This document shows, one piece after another, positions 33,395 through 45,620 of a DNA stretch of 64,000 bases. The number at the start of each line of letters is the position of its first letter. The stretch's first letter is position 1. Below the pieces are notes generated by a model. The model was not told the origin of the DNA. It worked only from the letters and a program-made list of their open reading frames with translations, and did not search any database. Origin of the DNA: Hydractinia symbiolongicarpus (Eukaryota > Cnidaria > Hydrozoa > Anthoathecata > Hydractiniidae); assembly GCF_029227915.1 (NCBI RefSeq), contig NC_079881.1:14361501-14425500 (forward strand), in the 5' to 3' direction. The position numbers and the translations under genes are program-made.

Positions 33395-33812
33395 ATGGCA
33401 GACAGAAAATCTAAAATTAACACAGACAAAATTATTAATGTTTGGTAGAAGGAAGAGTATCTGCGGAATGTGACTTTTGAGGAATACCAAAACAGGAACA
33501 TGAGACAGTTAGCATTAAACAGATTAGCGGAAACTTTTGGGATTAAGCGCAAGTTTCTTATATAATTTGCTTTAAATTTATTCTCCAACCAAACATGTTT
33601 TGAATATGAAAATTCAAGGAGTTGTTTTTGAAGCACATTTTATGACTAACAGATCCCAAGGGAATCAGTTTTTACCTGGTTCCGAGAATCAAGGCCAAGG
33701 ACAATTCATGCAGATAATACAAACTCCCGATCACACACCCTTTGACTCTCTATCTTTAGGTCCACCAAAATACCATTCTCAACCGAAGGATCATTCTTTA
33801 CCGTATCAATAA
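33395..33812 (+). pseudogene. MADF/Myb-SANT-like DNA-binding protein of a Harbinger element
   Basis: ATG 33395 opens MADRKSKINTDKIINVW, followed by an in-frame TAG (33446-33448). It continues KEEYLRNVTFEEYQNRN, then LALNRLAETFGIKRKFL, to a stop at 33563. This is the LIxxW...LWDV...YxNRxxRxxAxxxIAxxxG pattern of MADF domains. A separate frame from 33600 to 33812 (GNQFLPGSENQGQGQF, then SLGPPKYHSQPKD) has the low-complexity look of the C-terminal part of such proteins. In Harbinger elements this protein assists transposase nuclear import and end binding. Confidence 0.55.
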
Positions 33813-33851
33813 GAACAGATATAAAATAATAATAAAAATGTATATTGATCT

Positions 33852-34250
33852 TTATTGATCCTTTAATTTCTTATAAATTTCCTCGAATTCCTTTGGAATA
33901 AATTTACTCAAAGTAGATTTTGTTTACTCTGAAGGTATTGCAAGCTTTTATAGCATTCCCCAGTAGATAGAAAGCGGATTGAGTTTCCTAGTTTAATTTT
34001 CGCGAGGATCGCTATCGCTATCTGTCGTTACTGTGTTCTAAGTATTTCGTCAAAATTTTCAGCTGTCATTCGCAAGTAATTTTCATAGTCATTCATAGTC
34101 ATTTTCCTGTTCTAAACGCAATTCCGAGATCAAAGTTTCACAAAGAGCGAGTTTTGGCCGCGTACTGAGTCACGGCTTCACCCAATACTTTCTTTTTCTT
34201 CTTCTTGACTTTTTAAACAACTGCTATTATTACAGCAGCGGCGGCTAGTT
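33852..34250 (-). pseudogene. HARBI1-like (PIF/Harbinger) transposase, N-terminal fragment
   Basis: In several frames the minus strand gives an NDYENYLRMTAENFDEIL-type segment (about 34120-34060) and a KLKLGNSIRFLSTG-type segment (about 33990). After deletion of the central region it gives LSKFIPKEFEEIYKKLKDQ to TAA at 33852. These correspond to the start of DDE_Tnp_4 Harbinger transposases. All three catalytic acidic residues are absent. Frame changes and stops are numerous. Confidence 0.55.
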
Positions 34251-34400
34251 CTTTGTCGCTAATGTTTATGAAGAAAAAGAAGTGAAAGTAAAATTTGATG
34301 CACAATGTATGATCGTGTAACAACAGTGCATATGATGAGAAGAGCAGGTGGTTTATATGATGATATATCATATAAAATTTGTTCGTGTAAAAACGACTTA

Positions 34401-36596
34401 ACTAACTGAATTTTATACATAACTGAATTAACTGAAAAAAAAAATATTAATAAAACTTCAGCTAAAAAGTCTAAGTATATATTGTGTTAACAAAATTTCC
34501 AATCTTACAATTCATTTTGTAATGACAAGCTCTTTTACACTGATCATTAACTTTAGAGAAATCCTATTTCACAGAATAAAAGTACTATGTGACTGGCTAC
34601 ACAGGGTAACAAAAAGTCTGCTTTTATTTAAACTAAGTTATATATTGCTATACGATTAATTTTGCAAATTTCATAAAAACTTGTATGCAAATAAAACAGG
34701 GACTGGTTTGACTGAACAGGGTAATGACCGGCGGTATTGGTCAACCAAAGTTACGGGAAAATATTTTTTATAAAAGGACTCCTTATCATTACTCCTTAAG
34801 TGGAGCAGTACTGTAAGCATTCTACACAGATGTGCAACATGGTTTACCTACTGTTCAACCCGGTGTTATTTACCATTACTAGCGATCGTAAGCAAACAGG
34901 ATGGAGGATCAAAACATGATCGAAAAAATATATTTGTTTAAGTTCATACTACAGTTTTAGCTTCTGGTACTTTTGGGAAATATTTTTAATTTTCTTGAGT
35001 TTTGGCTTTTCTGTACTGCTATGTTAATTAAGAAATATGTTTTCGAATTTACTTGCTTTTCCGGTTTTTTTATACTGATGTGTTGTGGTTAAGCAAGAGT
35101 AAGGTAAGTTGTTAGGGAAAGGTGCCTTATTTTTTCTAATTTCCCACTTGTGCCACAAAAGGTATAATGCTTTATTTGTGTTATACAAGTAGAATTTCTT
35201 TATATTAGTTTGCTTTCTCTCTGCGTAAGGTTTGTGTAAGACAACAGCTGCCGATCTCATGCCACTGGTCTGTTTACTGTCGGCTAATTTGCCGTCCTCT
35301 CTGCATGAGATCTCTGGTATTGCAACTGTCATGGCAACTTTTTTTGCAAGTTAAAAAATACGACTGTCTACAATTTTTATGTTTATTCTAGTACTATTGC
35401 ACTAAACGAGCAGGACATGTGGCGAAGGTGTTTTATAAACAAGAACAAAATGCACCTGAAATCTGAAATTTCATTTCGCGAGCATAAACTTTTGCTAAGG
35501 AGCCATATTAAAAGATTTTGGTGAATCACTAACAGTTACGCGTAAAATTTCAAAGATTGAACCTTAAAACGTGTTTCCTTTTTATTATAAAAGATTAAAA
35601 TAAAGCTGAAATAAACCGTTCTTTGCCGGATCTTTTTTGGCGTACATTATCGTTCTTGCATTTAAGCACCATTTTTTTCGCGTCACAGACTTTCATGAAG
35701 TTGGCTAAACCTCCTTGAGTGATCACGAGATATGGCTAACAGATAGTATGTTGGTATTGTACTCTCGTTGCGACACCAATACGCGTCCTTTGTAGTCTAA
35801 CGGTCGAAGAGATTTATTTTTCCTATCGAATTGTATATTTTTCTTTTATGGCAAATGTTTAATTTTTGTTTTGAGAATTCGCTGTGTTATTTTCGTTCTA
35901 GACATTTTCATTGTGCTGTTTTGATAATTCACCGTATTCTTTTCTTTCTAGACATTTCCATTGTTCTGTTTTGAGAATTTACCATGTTATTTTCGTTCTA
36001 GACATTTCCATTGTGCTGTTTTGAATATTCACTGTGTTATTTTGGTTTGTTGATTCCAAGTACAGCCGTTGTGGCATTCGTATGTGCGTTTCTCAACTGG
36101 ATAGGACTGACGTTGTTTATTCATAATTAATGGTGCGTATATCTCCGTCACACTTACGCTTTTGTATTAGAATAATTTTATAGCCTTTAGATTTTGGCTA
36201 AAAAAAGTAACAAATTAAAAACATGTTAGGCTATAAGGACATCCTGCTGGTGTATAAAAGGATTTCCCCGTTCGTTGTAAATGAAAATGTATAGGAGATT
36301 ACACAAAATAAACTAAAAACCTTGTTGGAAATTTAGAACAGTCAAGGATGAATACAGAAGTTACTTTAAACAGTTTTTTAAGAACGATATAAGGAAAGTC
36401 TCAACATCACAAAACAAGAACAGTTAATGTCAACTTAGAAAGCGATTGCATGTTTACTGCATGTAATATTTACATCCTCGTTCGCAAAGCTCACAGCTAA
36501 ATAACGCTTTTTTCACACATTCAGTATAAATGTGTGTTTGGTTTCGTGTGCTTTCGTCGTGGTGATAGCGGCCGATCGACTTTTTTTCTACCGGCC
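34401..36596. other. Non-coding as far as can be seen
   Basis: At 35880-36050 the string GTTATTTTCGTTCTAGACATTT with TTGTGCTGTTTTGA is repeated about four times at a spacing near 60 bp, a short minisatellite. The minus-strand frame at 35024-35332 has no recognised family. Nothing else was identified. Confidence 0.35.
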
Positions 36597-37315
36597 AATA
36601 CTTGTTCCTTTCGCGGATTTAGGTACTGTCCGCGAAAATATGTCTCTTTAAAAATTTGGAATCAGGCCATCCGCGAAAATTTGTCCCCGCGAAGATTTTG
36701 AAAAATTGCTTGATCGACATTTTAAATTTTAGTGTTTCTTTGTTTTCAAAGTCCCTGAGGCTTTCTATTTTGTAGGCCTAATTTTTCAACCGATTACTGA
36801 AGATGAAAAGATAACAGAAAATTGACAAAGGTTTCGAATCAGTTTACCCTTTCAAGGATACCGATCCTTTGCTCCCACCTTCTAATGTAGATGATTAAGT
36901 TCTCTTTCCAGCCTCGCGAATGAACAATTGAAAGTTCCTTACATCCCGCACGAAGTGAAATAGTAGTAGTGGATGTAACAGATGAAAAATCAGCTTTTTT
37001 GAATTCAATCGTTTCGGTTTTTATCTAATTGTGTTTATTTTACCCATAGTTGATATGTTCTACCTGACGTTATAGTTGTGTTGAAAGAGCTTTGAACTAA
37101 AACGCAAATCTACATTTTGTCTAAGTCGGTGTAGAAATGACAGGTTAACGAGGGTCGATGAGACAGTGCCATTCGGCCCCGAACCCATTTGACAACTTAT
37201 TTTTTCAAAAACTGCTATTATGACCTTATCCGCGAAAATAAGTCCCCGCGAAATGCTAAAATTTCGCGGAGGAGCACGACCGCGAAATTTTATCCCCGCG
37301 AAAATTTAATCCATT
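36597..37315. repeat. CCGCGAAAATTTGTCCCCGCGAA repeat element
   Basis: Both ends carry multiple short blocks of CCGCGAAAATTTGTCCCCG type in direct and inverted orientation (36610-36700 and 37220-37310), enclosing about 500 bp. The same motif recurs at 51620-51670 just downstream of POLR1D. The arrangement suggests a MITE family with complex termini. No target duplication is clear. Confidence 0.5.
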
Positions 37316-39081
37316 AAAGTAATACGACAAGGCTTTAACATCTTCCTGCAGCTTATATATTGGAATACAAAGCTGAATATTATCGGCATAGAACAACTTT
37401 AGGGACGAGGTTGTGAAACGAACTCTCTGTTAAACAATTCCTTGCGCAAAAATAGTGATTTTTTGCGAATTCGAAAAAATTAGATCGCACGAAACTAAAA
37501 AAATATTAAAAAGAGGTAAAATACTAGAGGTAAACAACTTTTTCCACAGGATTGAAAAAAAAGTTAAAGAATGCTAATAGCAACATTGTCAGTGTTGGTT
37601 AATGTAAACCAACATTGATGACGTTTTTGAGCACCAATAAACCATTCCATATTATACCTTATAAAGTTAAAAACCCTTATTCTAAAATGTATGCAATATA
37701 TTGAATTGGACAACCCGTAGAAATTGTGCAACAATTTCACGAATTAGGGTACGGTCTTTCAATATGAAACACGGGACTCAGATAATAATGTGACATTCGT
37801 GTTAACGATTCAGGAGATGACCTCACAAAATTCCACAAAATGGAAGCCGAATAAGGCAGCTTGTGTTATTTTTTTCACCTAAATGTACCGGCACTAGTTA
37901 TGGAAATCTATTTCTCGAAGTTAAGGAATCTGTTGCAATCTATTTTGAAAACTCACGAAAAACAATGAAAGCAAGAAGCCCAGGGTCTTAAATATTTCCG
38001 CCATTAGCCTGAAAGATTTTAAATTTGAAGTTGATCTTGAAAACGGAGAATTATAGAATAAACAAATCATTGAGTATTCTCAATTATTATTGTAACTAAC
38101 CTGTTAAAATACAACTCAATTAATAAAAAATAAAAATTTTAATTAGCTATATGAAGTTTTCCAAAAAAAACAGTTAAAACTTTAACTGGATATTTTTAAA
38201 ACTGATCAGGAAAATTCTGGAAATTCCAAAATACAAATTTTGTTATGTTTTATACGATTCGAATATAATAACTTCTGAACGAGCTCAATTTAAATGATGA
38301 AGCAGTTCATTGTTAATAAATTCAGCAATAAATACATATAAGCATTTGAATATTTCAGTATTTAGGTTTTAAAAGGCCTTAGGCCGTTGTTAAAATTTTT
38401 TTGAAAATGCTGATGGTGCATGGTTTGATAACAGCTAATCTGAAAAAGAAAGTACGTTTTAGAAATGAGAAACAAGAATACAATTTTACCATAAACTGCA
38501 TTAAAACCAGGTTGTTTAATTATTGTCTCCTTAACCTCTCTTTGCCTCTTTGATTTGAAAAGGCAATTGATTAAAAGGATACAAATCAATGTCATGTGAT
38601 GCACAAGGTATATTATATATATAAATATATGTATATAAATTTAATCAAGCTGGCTTTTAATATCTTATATAGTATATAACATATAAAGTAGGCAATACAT
38701 AATTTTGAAACATGTGGACAATACAGGGTTTATTTTGTTGAAATCGATTTATTAAATTCAACAGAGTTGATTGTTTATTATCCTTTTTTGATTCAAATTC
38801 CCAAATTTAAATTTCTTTCGAGGAGTCGGATTAGTTACAATTTTTCATTTTGAGGAAACTGATTGGCCATTGTTTTGTTAGAAAAAATGCCAAATTGAAT
38901 TCAACAAGTTGAAACAAAAAAAGGTAAACATACAATTAATAAATTTGCGGATTTGATGAATCGATGGTCCTTTTTGTGAGATTTTTAAAAATCAGGTCTT
39001 TTCTAAGAAATCTTAGAAAAATATTTCGTGATACTTTTGGTGAGTTCAAGAAATATTTTCAAGCAAATTAGGCACTCAAGG
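37316..39081. other. Non-coding as far as can be seen
   Basis: A small hairpin, TCAGTGTTGGTTaatgtAAACCAACATTGA, sits at about 37590-37618. AT-rich simple sequence (TATATAAATATATG) lies near 38620. No convincing coding exon was found. Confidence 0.35.
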
Positions 39082-39214
39082 AGAACTGATAATTAGCCAG
39101 TAACAGAATAGTTAGCCTTTTTAATGGCACGGTAGCTACAAGAACTGATAATAAGCCAGTAACGGAATAGTTAGCCGTTTTATTGTATTTTGTTACAGGC
39201 TAATCATCAGTTTA
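39082..39214. repeat. Short fold-back repeat
   Basis: AACTGATAATTAGCCAGTAAC near 39082 recurs directly near 39140 (with AGCCAGTAACGGAATAGTTA). It occurs inverted at 39193-39214 as GTTACAGGCTAATCATCAGT. It may be the remains of a small MITE. Confidence 0.45.
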
Positions 39215-40143
39215 CCCTGACTGTTTGGTGCAAACAACAGTAAACTTTTGTCACGTTTCGACAACTTTTCTCCAAAAAAATATTAAAAAAAATCCCGTCT
39301 CTTTTTATCTGATAGAAGTAGACTCTTTTCCCTATAAAAACAGGAGTTGGGCGTTCAGCCATGGAAAAATTACACAAAACAGGACAAAGGTTTTATGTTG
39401 CTGGCTCTTTAAGAAAGAAAGGCACTCAAGTCAGCACCTAAAATTAAGATTGCTAGCTAGCCAGCACACTTTTCTCACTTATATATAAAATAATTTTTAC
39501 CTGATAAAATACACGAATTTAAAGAATAGTGTTTAGCTCCCCAGCTACATCATTAAAGCTACTACGGCCAACCAGACCAGCAAGGGGCCAACAACAAAAT
39601 GTTAGCACTTTTAGTCATGGCCGTACACAGAATGTTCTGGAAACGTGAAGAGTACGCAAACTTTGTTCAAATTGATCATTAAATTGGCAAGATTAAAATG
39701 AAGCATTTTCATTGGCTTTCGTTCTTGAATAGAATAGAAATTTTCCGAGGTTTTAGCCTGGACACAAATTTAGCAGCATCCAGCTTAGCTGCGCTGTCTC
39801 TATCTCCTCAGGCGACTTTAAAGATTCCGCCTTCGCTGGCGGAAATCAAGAAAAACAAACAATCTAAACAATCTATATTTGAAACAGACATAGCTGATAC
39901 TTATTTCACCATATATTTCAACATGAACAAGCTTACATTCATGTTGTCATTCATGTTGTTGCATGTGTATCAAGTAATTTCAATAATTGATGCATACAAA
40001 TTGTGGGCAAGCACTCCTGAGATATGTTGCAGTTTTTCGCCTGCTTGCCTTGAAGTTATAAATATTTCATAGAAATCTAAATGTTAGTTTCAAGTAAAAG
40101 CCAATATTTGGAGATATGCGACCTAGAATTTGGAGGGCAATAA
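39215..40143. other. No recognised gene; one plus-strand open frame of uncertain status
   Basis: A 124-codon plus-strand frame (39698-40072) includes FSLDTNLAASSLAALSLSPQ but resembles nothing I know. The complementary strand is interrupted. It lies just outside the Helitron helicase remnant and could be part of its 3' region. Confidence 0.3.
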
Positions 40144-40855
40144 TTAATAGATAAAAGCAGGGAGTACTTGACAGAAATCTCCTCCTAAAAGAATAACTTT
40201 ACGTGCAAAGGGAATTTCACTATTACATATATCCCTAAACATTCTATCAATTGCTTCCAAAGCATATTTAGAAATCATGCTGGCTTCATCAAAAATAATC
40301 ATGTCCCTTCTTAAAAATGCTGCATGGTCACTATTAGGTTTGATATTACATGTACAGCCGTCTAAAACAGGGACTTTTAAGTTGAAAAGAGTGTGGACAG
40401 TCTTACTATTCTGCAATTATGTAGCACCAATACCTGCCCAGGCACAAGTAGCAACACACAGATTCTTCGCAATAACTTCCTTAATTCATAAATAACCCAC
40501 AAAATTCATGTGGGTTATTTGGCTCACCATGATTCAATATAAAAGAAAATGCTTTTCGTATTGAGATGAATATTTCACCAACTCATTCATAGCGCGAATC
40601 CAAAGATTGTCATCAGCTAACAATCCTCGTGCTAAGCATGCAACAGCCTCATTACCTTCCCTAAAAAAACACTTCTTGGTGATCTGAAAGGTAGGAAGTC
40701 TTATAATGGAATGACTCGGAGAATGCATAGGAAATTTACAGACATGCCAAGTTACTTCAGGTGCAGATACATATCTAGCTTCTAAAAATGTTGTTACTTC
40801 ATCATGAGCGGTGCGCTCATTGATTTCTATGTGATACCAGTTTCATCATTTATGC
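40144..40855 (-). pseudogene. Helitron protein, pre-helicase and PIF1-like helicase fragment
   Basis: The minus strand reads HDEVTTFLEARYVSAPE, then WHVCKFPMHSPSHSIIRLP, the block just before the helicase in Helitron proteins. After a stop and a deletion that removes the Walker A loop (GxxGTGKT is absent) it continues AKNLCVATCAWAGIGAT, SKTVHTLFNL and CNIKPNSDHAAFLR. Walker B follows (MIIFDEASMISKYALEAIDR), then VILLGGDFCQVLPAF, where it ends. The PIF1 helicase would unwind DNA during rolling-circle transposition. With Walker A gone this copy is inactive. Confidence 0.78.
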
Positions 40856-41319
40856 AATGCGTCATACTTCGACTCCGTCTGTTACAGTTTTTATGGAGAA
40901 GAAGTGGAAGATGTAGATAATACGTACATTAGTGAATCAATGTTTGTGGTACAACGTTGTAAAGTTATAAAATTTAAGCCTAAAGTAACTTTTGAGTTTT
41001 TGTTGATTCTTAGTTGTGATATAGAGACGTGTCCCAGCCCTGCACAGCGACCAATTCCATAACTTGAAAGTTTGTTAAGTTGTAGAAGAATGTACATTTT
41101 TCATCAAAGTGTAGCAGTAAAGCTTATATTATTGAACGTTTTAAAAGTTTCAAAAACAAATTTCCGATTTTTGCTCTTACGGAACACATCTACTAATTGA
41201 TTACGGAGATAATTTAAATTTTCCGGGATTTGATTTTGTTAGTAAACCGGAGAAAGAAAGAAAGTGGAGGTGGTGTTTATATCAAAAATCATTTAAAATG
41301 GAAAAGCTAAGAGTTTTTT

Positions 41320-42430
41320 TTGTGTTTTTTATCCATTAACCCTTTGACATATCGGATTAAATTAATCGCAATTTTAACGCTCTATTTTCGGAACTATTAA
41401 AGGTGACGGTAAAATCGATTTTTTGATACAATAGAGGTTTATTGTATCAAAAAATTTATTAGCATTTATACTAAAGAAACGACGATCTTTCCAATGGTGA
41501 AACTATTTATTTATTTTTCGAAAGGGAATATTGACTTATCCAAATAACTAACTTTTTTTTCTGATCGATCTTTCACACCTTAAATTAAATAAGAGTTAAG
41601 AGTGAATGTTTTAACACTTATCGTCCTCTTGAGTATAACTTTTAAAAATAAATTATATTTCCTTTCCGAAAAGAAATGACCATCTGAAAAAAAACACTTC
41701 CAGTTCTAAAAATGTATGCCATCCTGTTCTGTTTTTGCGAGTCTCAAAAAATGTTAAACGACTTAGAAAGTTCTATGTCTGTGGTATTCTCAGTCACGTC
41801 TTTGCGAATAATAAAATTTAAATGAACAACCTTTTGAATATTCATCGCCTCAGAAGTGTGAAAGTATCACCATCATTATGAGTATGCTTGAAAGGTGTGA
41901 TATTTTAAAAAATCTTTAAAACACTTTTTCGTAGTGTTGTTTTTTTCGTATACCATCTATTACATTTCAAATCTCTTTTACAAAACTACAGAAGATCTAC
42001 AAGGGAGAGTGCTACTGTGCTGAAGCCAATGTGTTTATCCAAAAGCGATTTTTTTTATTTTTAAAAAATCAACGATTCTCTAGATATTACATCTTAAATA
42101 CGAAAGTTTCAGTTAAAATATGGCTTTTTTAAAAAAAGTAAAATAAATCAAAAACTGGGACTTTGTGGAAAAAAATTAAAAAATCGTTTTTACATACATC
42201 TATCACGATTCTAAGGTACATCGAATGAGATTTGGAAACGAAGTAGTTTTGTAAATGAAGTCACTTTTTTCAAAAACGTCTCTGTACTTTTCACGAGTTA
42301 AAAAGTTTCAACTTATTTTTATATTATTTGATAGGTGTTTAAAAATGCTTTTTGGTGATGTATGAATGAAAAAACTTTGATTAACTATCGCTGAAAAAAT
42401 CACGATTTAAAAAACCATGCTCAAAAGTTA
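41320..42430. other. Non-coding sequence inserted in the LINE
   Basis: About 1.1 kb without LINE homology separates the endonuclease start from the GDVNVDFL block. It is AT-rich with many TTTTT/AAAAA runs and CACTTTTT-like strings but no ORF. It contains degenerate inverted patches (TTTAAAAAATC and GATTTTTTA). Ends and target duplication are not resolved. Confidence 0.4.
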
Positions 42431-43595
42431 TCAGAGACAGAAAAAAACAATCATTTTGGGAGATGTAAATGTAGATTTTTTAAAAGGTAGCATTAATAAA
42501 GAATTTAAATAAAAAAAAAGTAAATGCCATGATCAGTAAAGCGAAGTCCGATTATACGAGAACTGAAAATTCGAACAATCCAACAGGCTTTGGGCTGCAA
42601 TTAAAGCGAGTTTTCCCATTAAAATCGAGAACCAACCGAATAGAGAGATCACTCGATATAAATGGCTCGCAAATTGATGATCCAACTGAAATCTTAAATG
42701 GTTTTTGTAATTATTTTTCGACAGCTGTTTCGTTGTTAAAATCTGCTGCATATCCTTTAATGATTTTGTTTGGAGAAGTCAAAAAGTTCCAATGAGAACC
42801 CAACAGAGGTTTTTATTCGGTTATGTGTCTGTTGTTCAAACAATGAAACATGTAAAACAGCTAAAACAAAAAGAGGTCACTGAAAATGCTAAAAGATGCA
42901 GCTGAAGTAATTGCTCAACTATTAGCCTTTATCATAAATTTAGACTGGAATGTTTCCTAGTGTTTGGAAAAATGCAATTATAATTTCATTGCACAAAAGT
43001 AGTTCGACAGATAAATGGGGAAACTATCGGCCGATATCAGTTCTACCAACGCACTCAAAAACCATTGAAAAGATTGTTCACGCAAGGCTGAGTGAGTATT
43101 TGGCTAAACACATCTACTGTGAAAATCAATTTGGTTTTAGAGAAAAAAAGTCAACTGAACTAGCAGTGACATTACTTTGTGATGACATTAGGAGAAATGC
43201 TGATAATAAAATTCTTACTGGGTGTATCTTTATCGATTTTAGCAAAGCATTTGATACTCTGCCTCATGCTAAGCTACTCCTTAATCTATTCTCGTATGGA
43301 ATCAAAAAAAAAGAGCTAGAATGGTTTTCTGATTATCTTTTTAATAGAACTCAGTTGGTCAAGTATAAAAACGTTTTGTCTGATATAAATCACGTTACGT
43401 GAAGCGTACTCCCATTGCAAATGATATTGAAAATTACATTTGGTGTACAAACATTATTAAGTATGCTGATGATACTGTTCTGTACGTAGCTGGTAAGAGT
43501 ATCGAGATTATTGAAACTCATGTAACGTCTGATTTCCAGTTTGACTTTGTGGCTTGAAGAAAATAAGCTTAACCTTAAGAAAGGAAAGACATGCT

Positions 43596-44173
43596 ACCTT
43601 ATTCCATAAATTAATGAGTTATGAAATTAACGCGGTTTTTTAAAATTCGCGTTAATTAAAATACTGGTAATTTGATGACTTTTTTACAATATATAAAAGC
43701 CTAAAAAACAACAATACAATTTTTTTCTTAAATTTTTTACTATGTCTTCCTCATCCGACGATAGGTAAACCGTGTTCTCTTTTTCAGCAATCTTTTTTAA
43801 AATAACTTTTGTACAATCTTCATACTCTTGATCCAAGTGGAAAATTAACTAAAAGCATACTTTCTCTTCCAAAATTTTTTAAATTTTTACCATTGTCTTT
43901 CCAAACAACGAAAACTTTTATTTAGATTTCCAAACCGCCTTATAATAGAGGAGACCGCTTTACTACTGTGAATTCGACTGTTACCGTAAGTTTTGCTTCG
44001 TGTGATATCGCGTATTTTAAAATTCGCGTTAATTAAATACATTTTTAAAAACAGCCTTGCCCAACCGCGTTAATTAAATGTCTGTTTAAAAATAATATCA
44101 TTGAACCGCGTTAATTTCATGACAGTTAATAATTCGCGTTAATTTCTTGACTCGTTAATTTCATGGAATAAGG
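43596..44173. mobile_element. 578-bp MITE with TA target duplication
   Basis: Ends are CCTTATTCCATAAATTAATG and the inverse TTAATTTCATGGAATAAGG, flanked by TA on both sides (43594-43595 and 44174-44175), as for Tc1/mariner-type insertions. The interior has repeated CGCGTTAATTAAAT/AATTCGCGTTAATT units. Removing it rejoins the LINE reading between KKGKTCY and the RLSAIARPLNVL block. Confidence 0.75.
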
Positions 44174-44979
44174 TATGTTGTTTAGTACAGGTGGACGCTT
44201 ATCGGCTATAGCACGTCCGCTTAATGTCTTATACGAGCAAATGAGTATAAATGTGACAACTTTACAAGAAAGCATCTTGTAGATTACATTTACTTAATAG
44301 ACTACGCTCACAACTGGACTTTAAATTCGCCACTGCAATATACAATCCCTTATTGTACCAGTATTACGTGTTGCAGTATATTAGCAATTGTTATGCCGAA
44401 AACACAAGGTAAACGTTTAGCATCAATCGTCTTCATAAAACACCTGAAAATACTGACATCTGCTCTATCGACTCAGTTAAGAAACGACACGCCTGCATGT
44501 TTGTTAGAAAGTGTATTAACAAAATGTGTGTGAAAACTGTTGCAATTATTTTGAAATGATATGTCACGAGAAACAAACACGCAATAACAATTATTTGTTA
44601 AAACTTCCAACAGTGAAAATTGAGTTTGCAGGGAAATCGGTTTATTTTTCCGCTGCGAAGCTTTTTATTGCTTTGCCAGCTAAAATACGCAAAGTTGAAT
44701 CTAGTCTAAAGAAAGGTTTAAAATTACGGTTTTTGTATAACTTTTATATCAATCACTTAGGTAAAGTTGTGTTCAGACTTAAGAGTCCTATCCATTTTAC
44801 TTTCTTCTTGTTTTGTTTTGACATGGTTTTAGTATTTTTTACTCTACGTTTTTCACTTTTTCTCATTTCTTTTTCCTCGCTAGCATAAAGTGCGTGTTTA
44901 TGTGTTTTATGTTTTTAATATTTTTTCATAATATATATTTTATTTTATTTCATATTTTTTAAGCAGGAAACACGTTGAC

Positions 44980-45383
44980 AACAGTTTTTAATTAACTGAA
45001 GTGTTTCATCCTATGGAAATACTCGTAAATAAATAAATCAATTAAAATGCTTAGCATATGATTAAGAACAGCTTGAATGATTTCCATCGTTTCACGATTA
45101 CAATCAACATGTGTTGGCTTTTTTATACACATTTTGGAAGCAGATGCAGCCTCTACAATTTACAGTTGACTGAAATTAGTCACTTCATTTTGACTAGGAA
45201 ACAAAGCACGATACTTGTGGAATGATTGACCATTTGTTCTAAAACAGGGTGGTCCATAACCTGGTGGTGGTCGAATGTTTGCTGACAAAGAAGCAAAGCT
45301 ATTGTATACACTTATATTTACAGGACGTATTTTTATAACAGTATTACTATTACAGACATACTCATTCTGTATATAAATTCGGA

Positions 45384-45417
<34 letters not shown>

Positions 45418-45620
45418 CCGAAAATGTTTGGCTTGGGCTGAAATGCTGCTTAACAAATCATGATCCAGCAGGAAATTCTAAAAAGGCAGGCAGGGTCACC
45501 TTGCCATTGTGACAACACTTAAAATGGTTTTCGTTATTGAATTTAATTGCTTCACAATGCTGACACATTAAAATTACTTGCAGAATGCATAAGAGGTAAC
45601 ACATTGTTATTATTAAGTAG
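44980..45620 (-). pseudogene. Helitron protein, N-terminal zinc-finger region
   Basis: The minus strand gives MCQHCEAIKFNNENHFKCC, then HNGKVTLPAFLEFP (45575-45485), a zinc-knuckle typical of Helitron N-termini. A frame with ISVYNSFASLSANIRPPPGY and GPPCFRTNGQSFHKY (45330-45220) follows, the conserved (F)ASMGAxIxPPPGxGPYxFRIxGQ region. It continues NFSQL, a stop, IVEAASASKM and HMLSIL, where LINE sequence takes over. A (AAT)n microsatellite at 45384-45415 has expanded inside the coding region and yields an artificial tyrosine run. Confidence 0.78.
45384..45415. repeat. (AAT)n microsatellite
   Basis: About ten consecutive AAT units lie within the Helitron N-terminal pseudogene. Confidence 0.95.

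Larger units (their letters stand above)
33172..34400. mobile_element. Deletion-derived PIF/Harbinger transposon with MADF-like and transposase remnants
   Basis: Imperfect inverted ends lie at about 33172 (CCGCTTTTGCACGATAAAAT) and, inverted, at about 34370-34397 (AAATTTGTTCGTGTAAAAAC). Inside are a plus-strand MADF-like fragment and a minus-strand HARBI1-type transposase fragment whose stops lie about 40 bp apart, so the two genes converge. Autonomous Harbinger elements carry these two genes. This copy lost the transposase catalytic region. A TTA/TAA target duplication is possible but not certain. Confidence 0.62.
40966..44760 (+). pseudogene. LINE ORF2: endonuclease and reverse transcriptase, heavily broken
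   Basis: It begins PKVTFEFLLILSCDIETC (40975-41035), the degraded LLLLSGDIExNPGP start. An endonuclease block near 41200 (GDNLNFPGFDFVSKP) follows. After a foreign insertion comes ILGDVNVDFLKGS (42455). The RT linker lies at 42590-42760 and the RT core at 42950-43402 (FPSVWKNAIIISLHK, NYRPISVLP, NQFGFREKKSTELAV, FIDFSKAFDTLPHAKLL). A deletion removes the GVPQGSxLGPLLF block. The catalytic block IIKYADDTVLYVAGKS is present near 43460. After the MITE it continues RLSAIARPLNVLYEQMS, then a C-terminal YLLKLPTVKIEFAGKSVYF at 44595-44650. Stops and slips are frequent. Confidence 0.8.
40866..45045 (+). mobile_element. CR1/L2-like LINE, 5'-truncated and interrupted
   Basis: The coding signals run from an ORF2 start at about 40970 to the tail ACTCGTAAATAAATAAATCA near 45025-45045, the short A/T repeat end typical of CR1/L2-type LINEs. 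Interrupting sequences are at about 41320-42430 and 43596-44173. The left edge is only approximate. Confidence 0.75.
40144..45620 (-). mobile_element. Autonomous Helitron relic, interrupted by a LINE
   Basis: The N-terminal part of a Helitron Rep-helicase protein lies at 45620-44980 and the helicase part at 40855-40144, same strand and right order. Between them is a plus-strand CR1/L2-like LINE. The Helitron_like_N and Rep regions expected between the two parts are missing, so a deletion accompanied or followed the insertion. The 3' end falls short of a recognisable CTRR terminus. Confidence 0.75.

Noticed and set aside
45160-45456. Protein with a poly-tyrosine run
   Set aside because: The run is the (AAT)n microsatellite read in frame. 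The genuine signal is the Helitron N-terminus around it.
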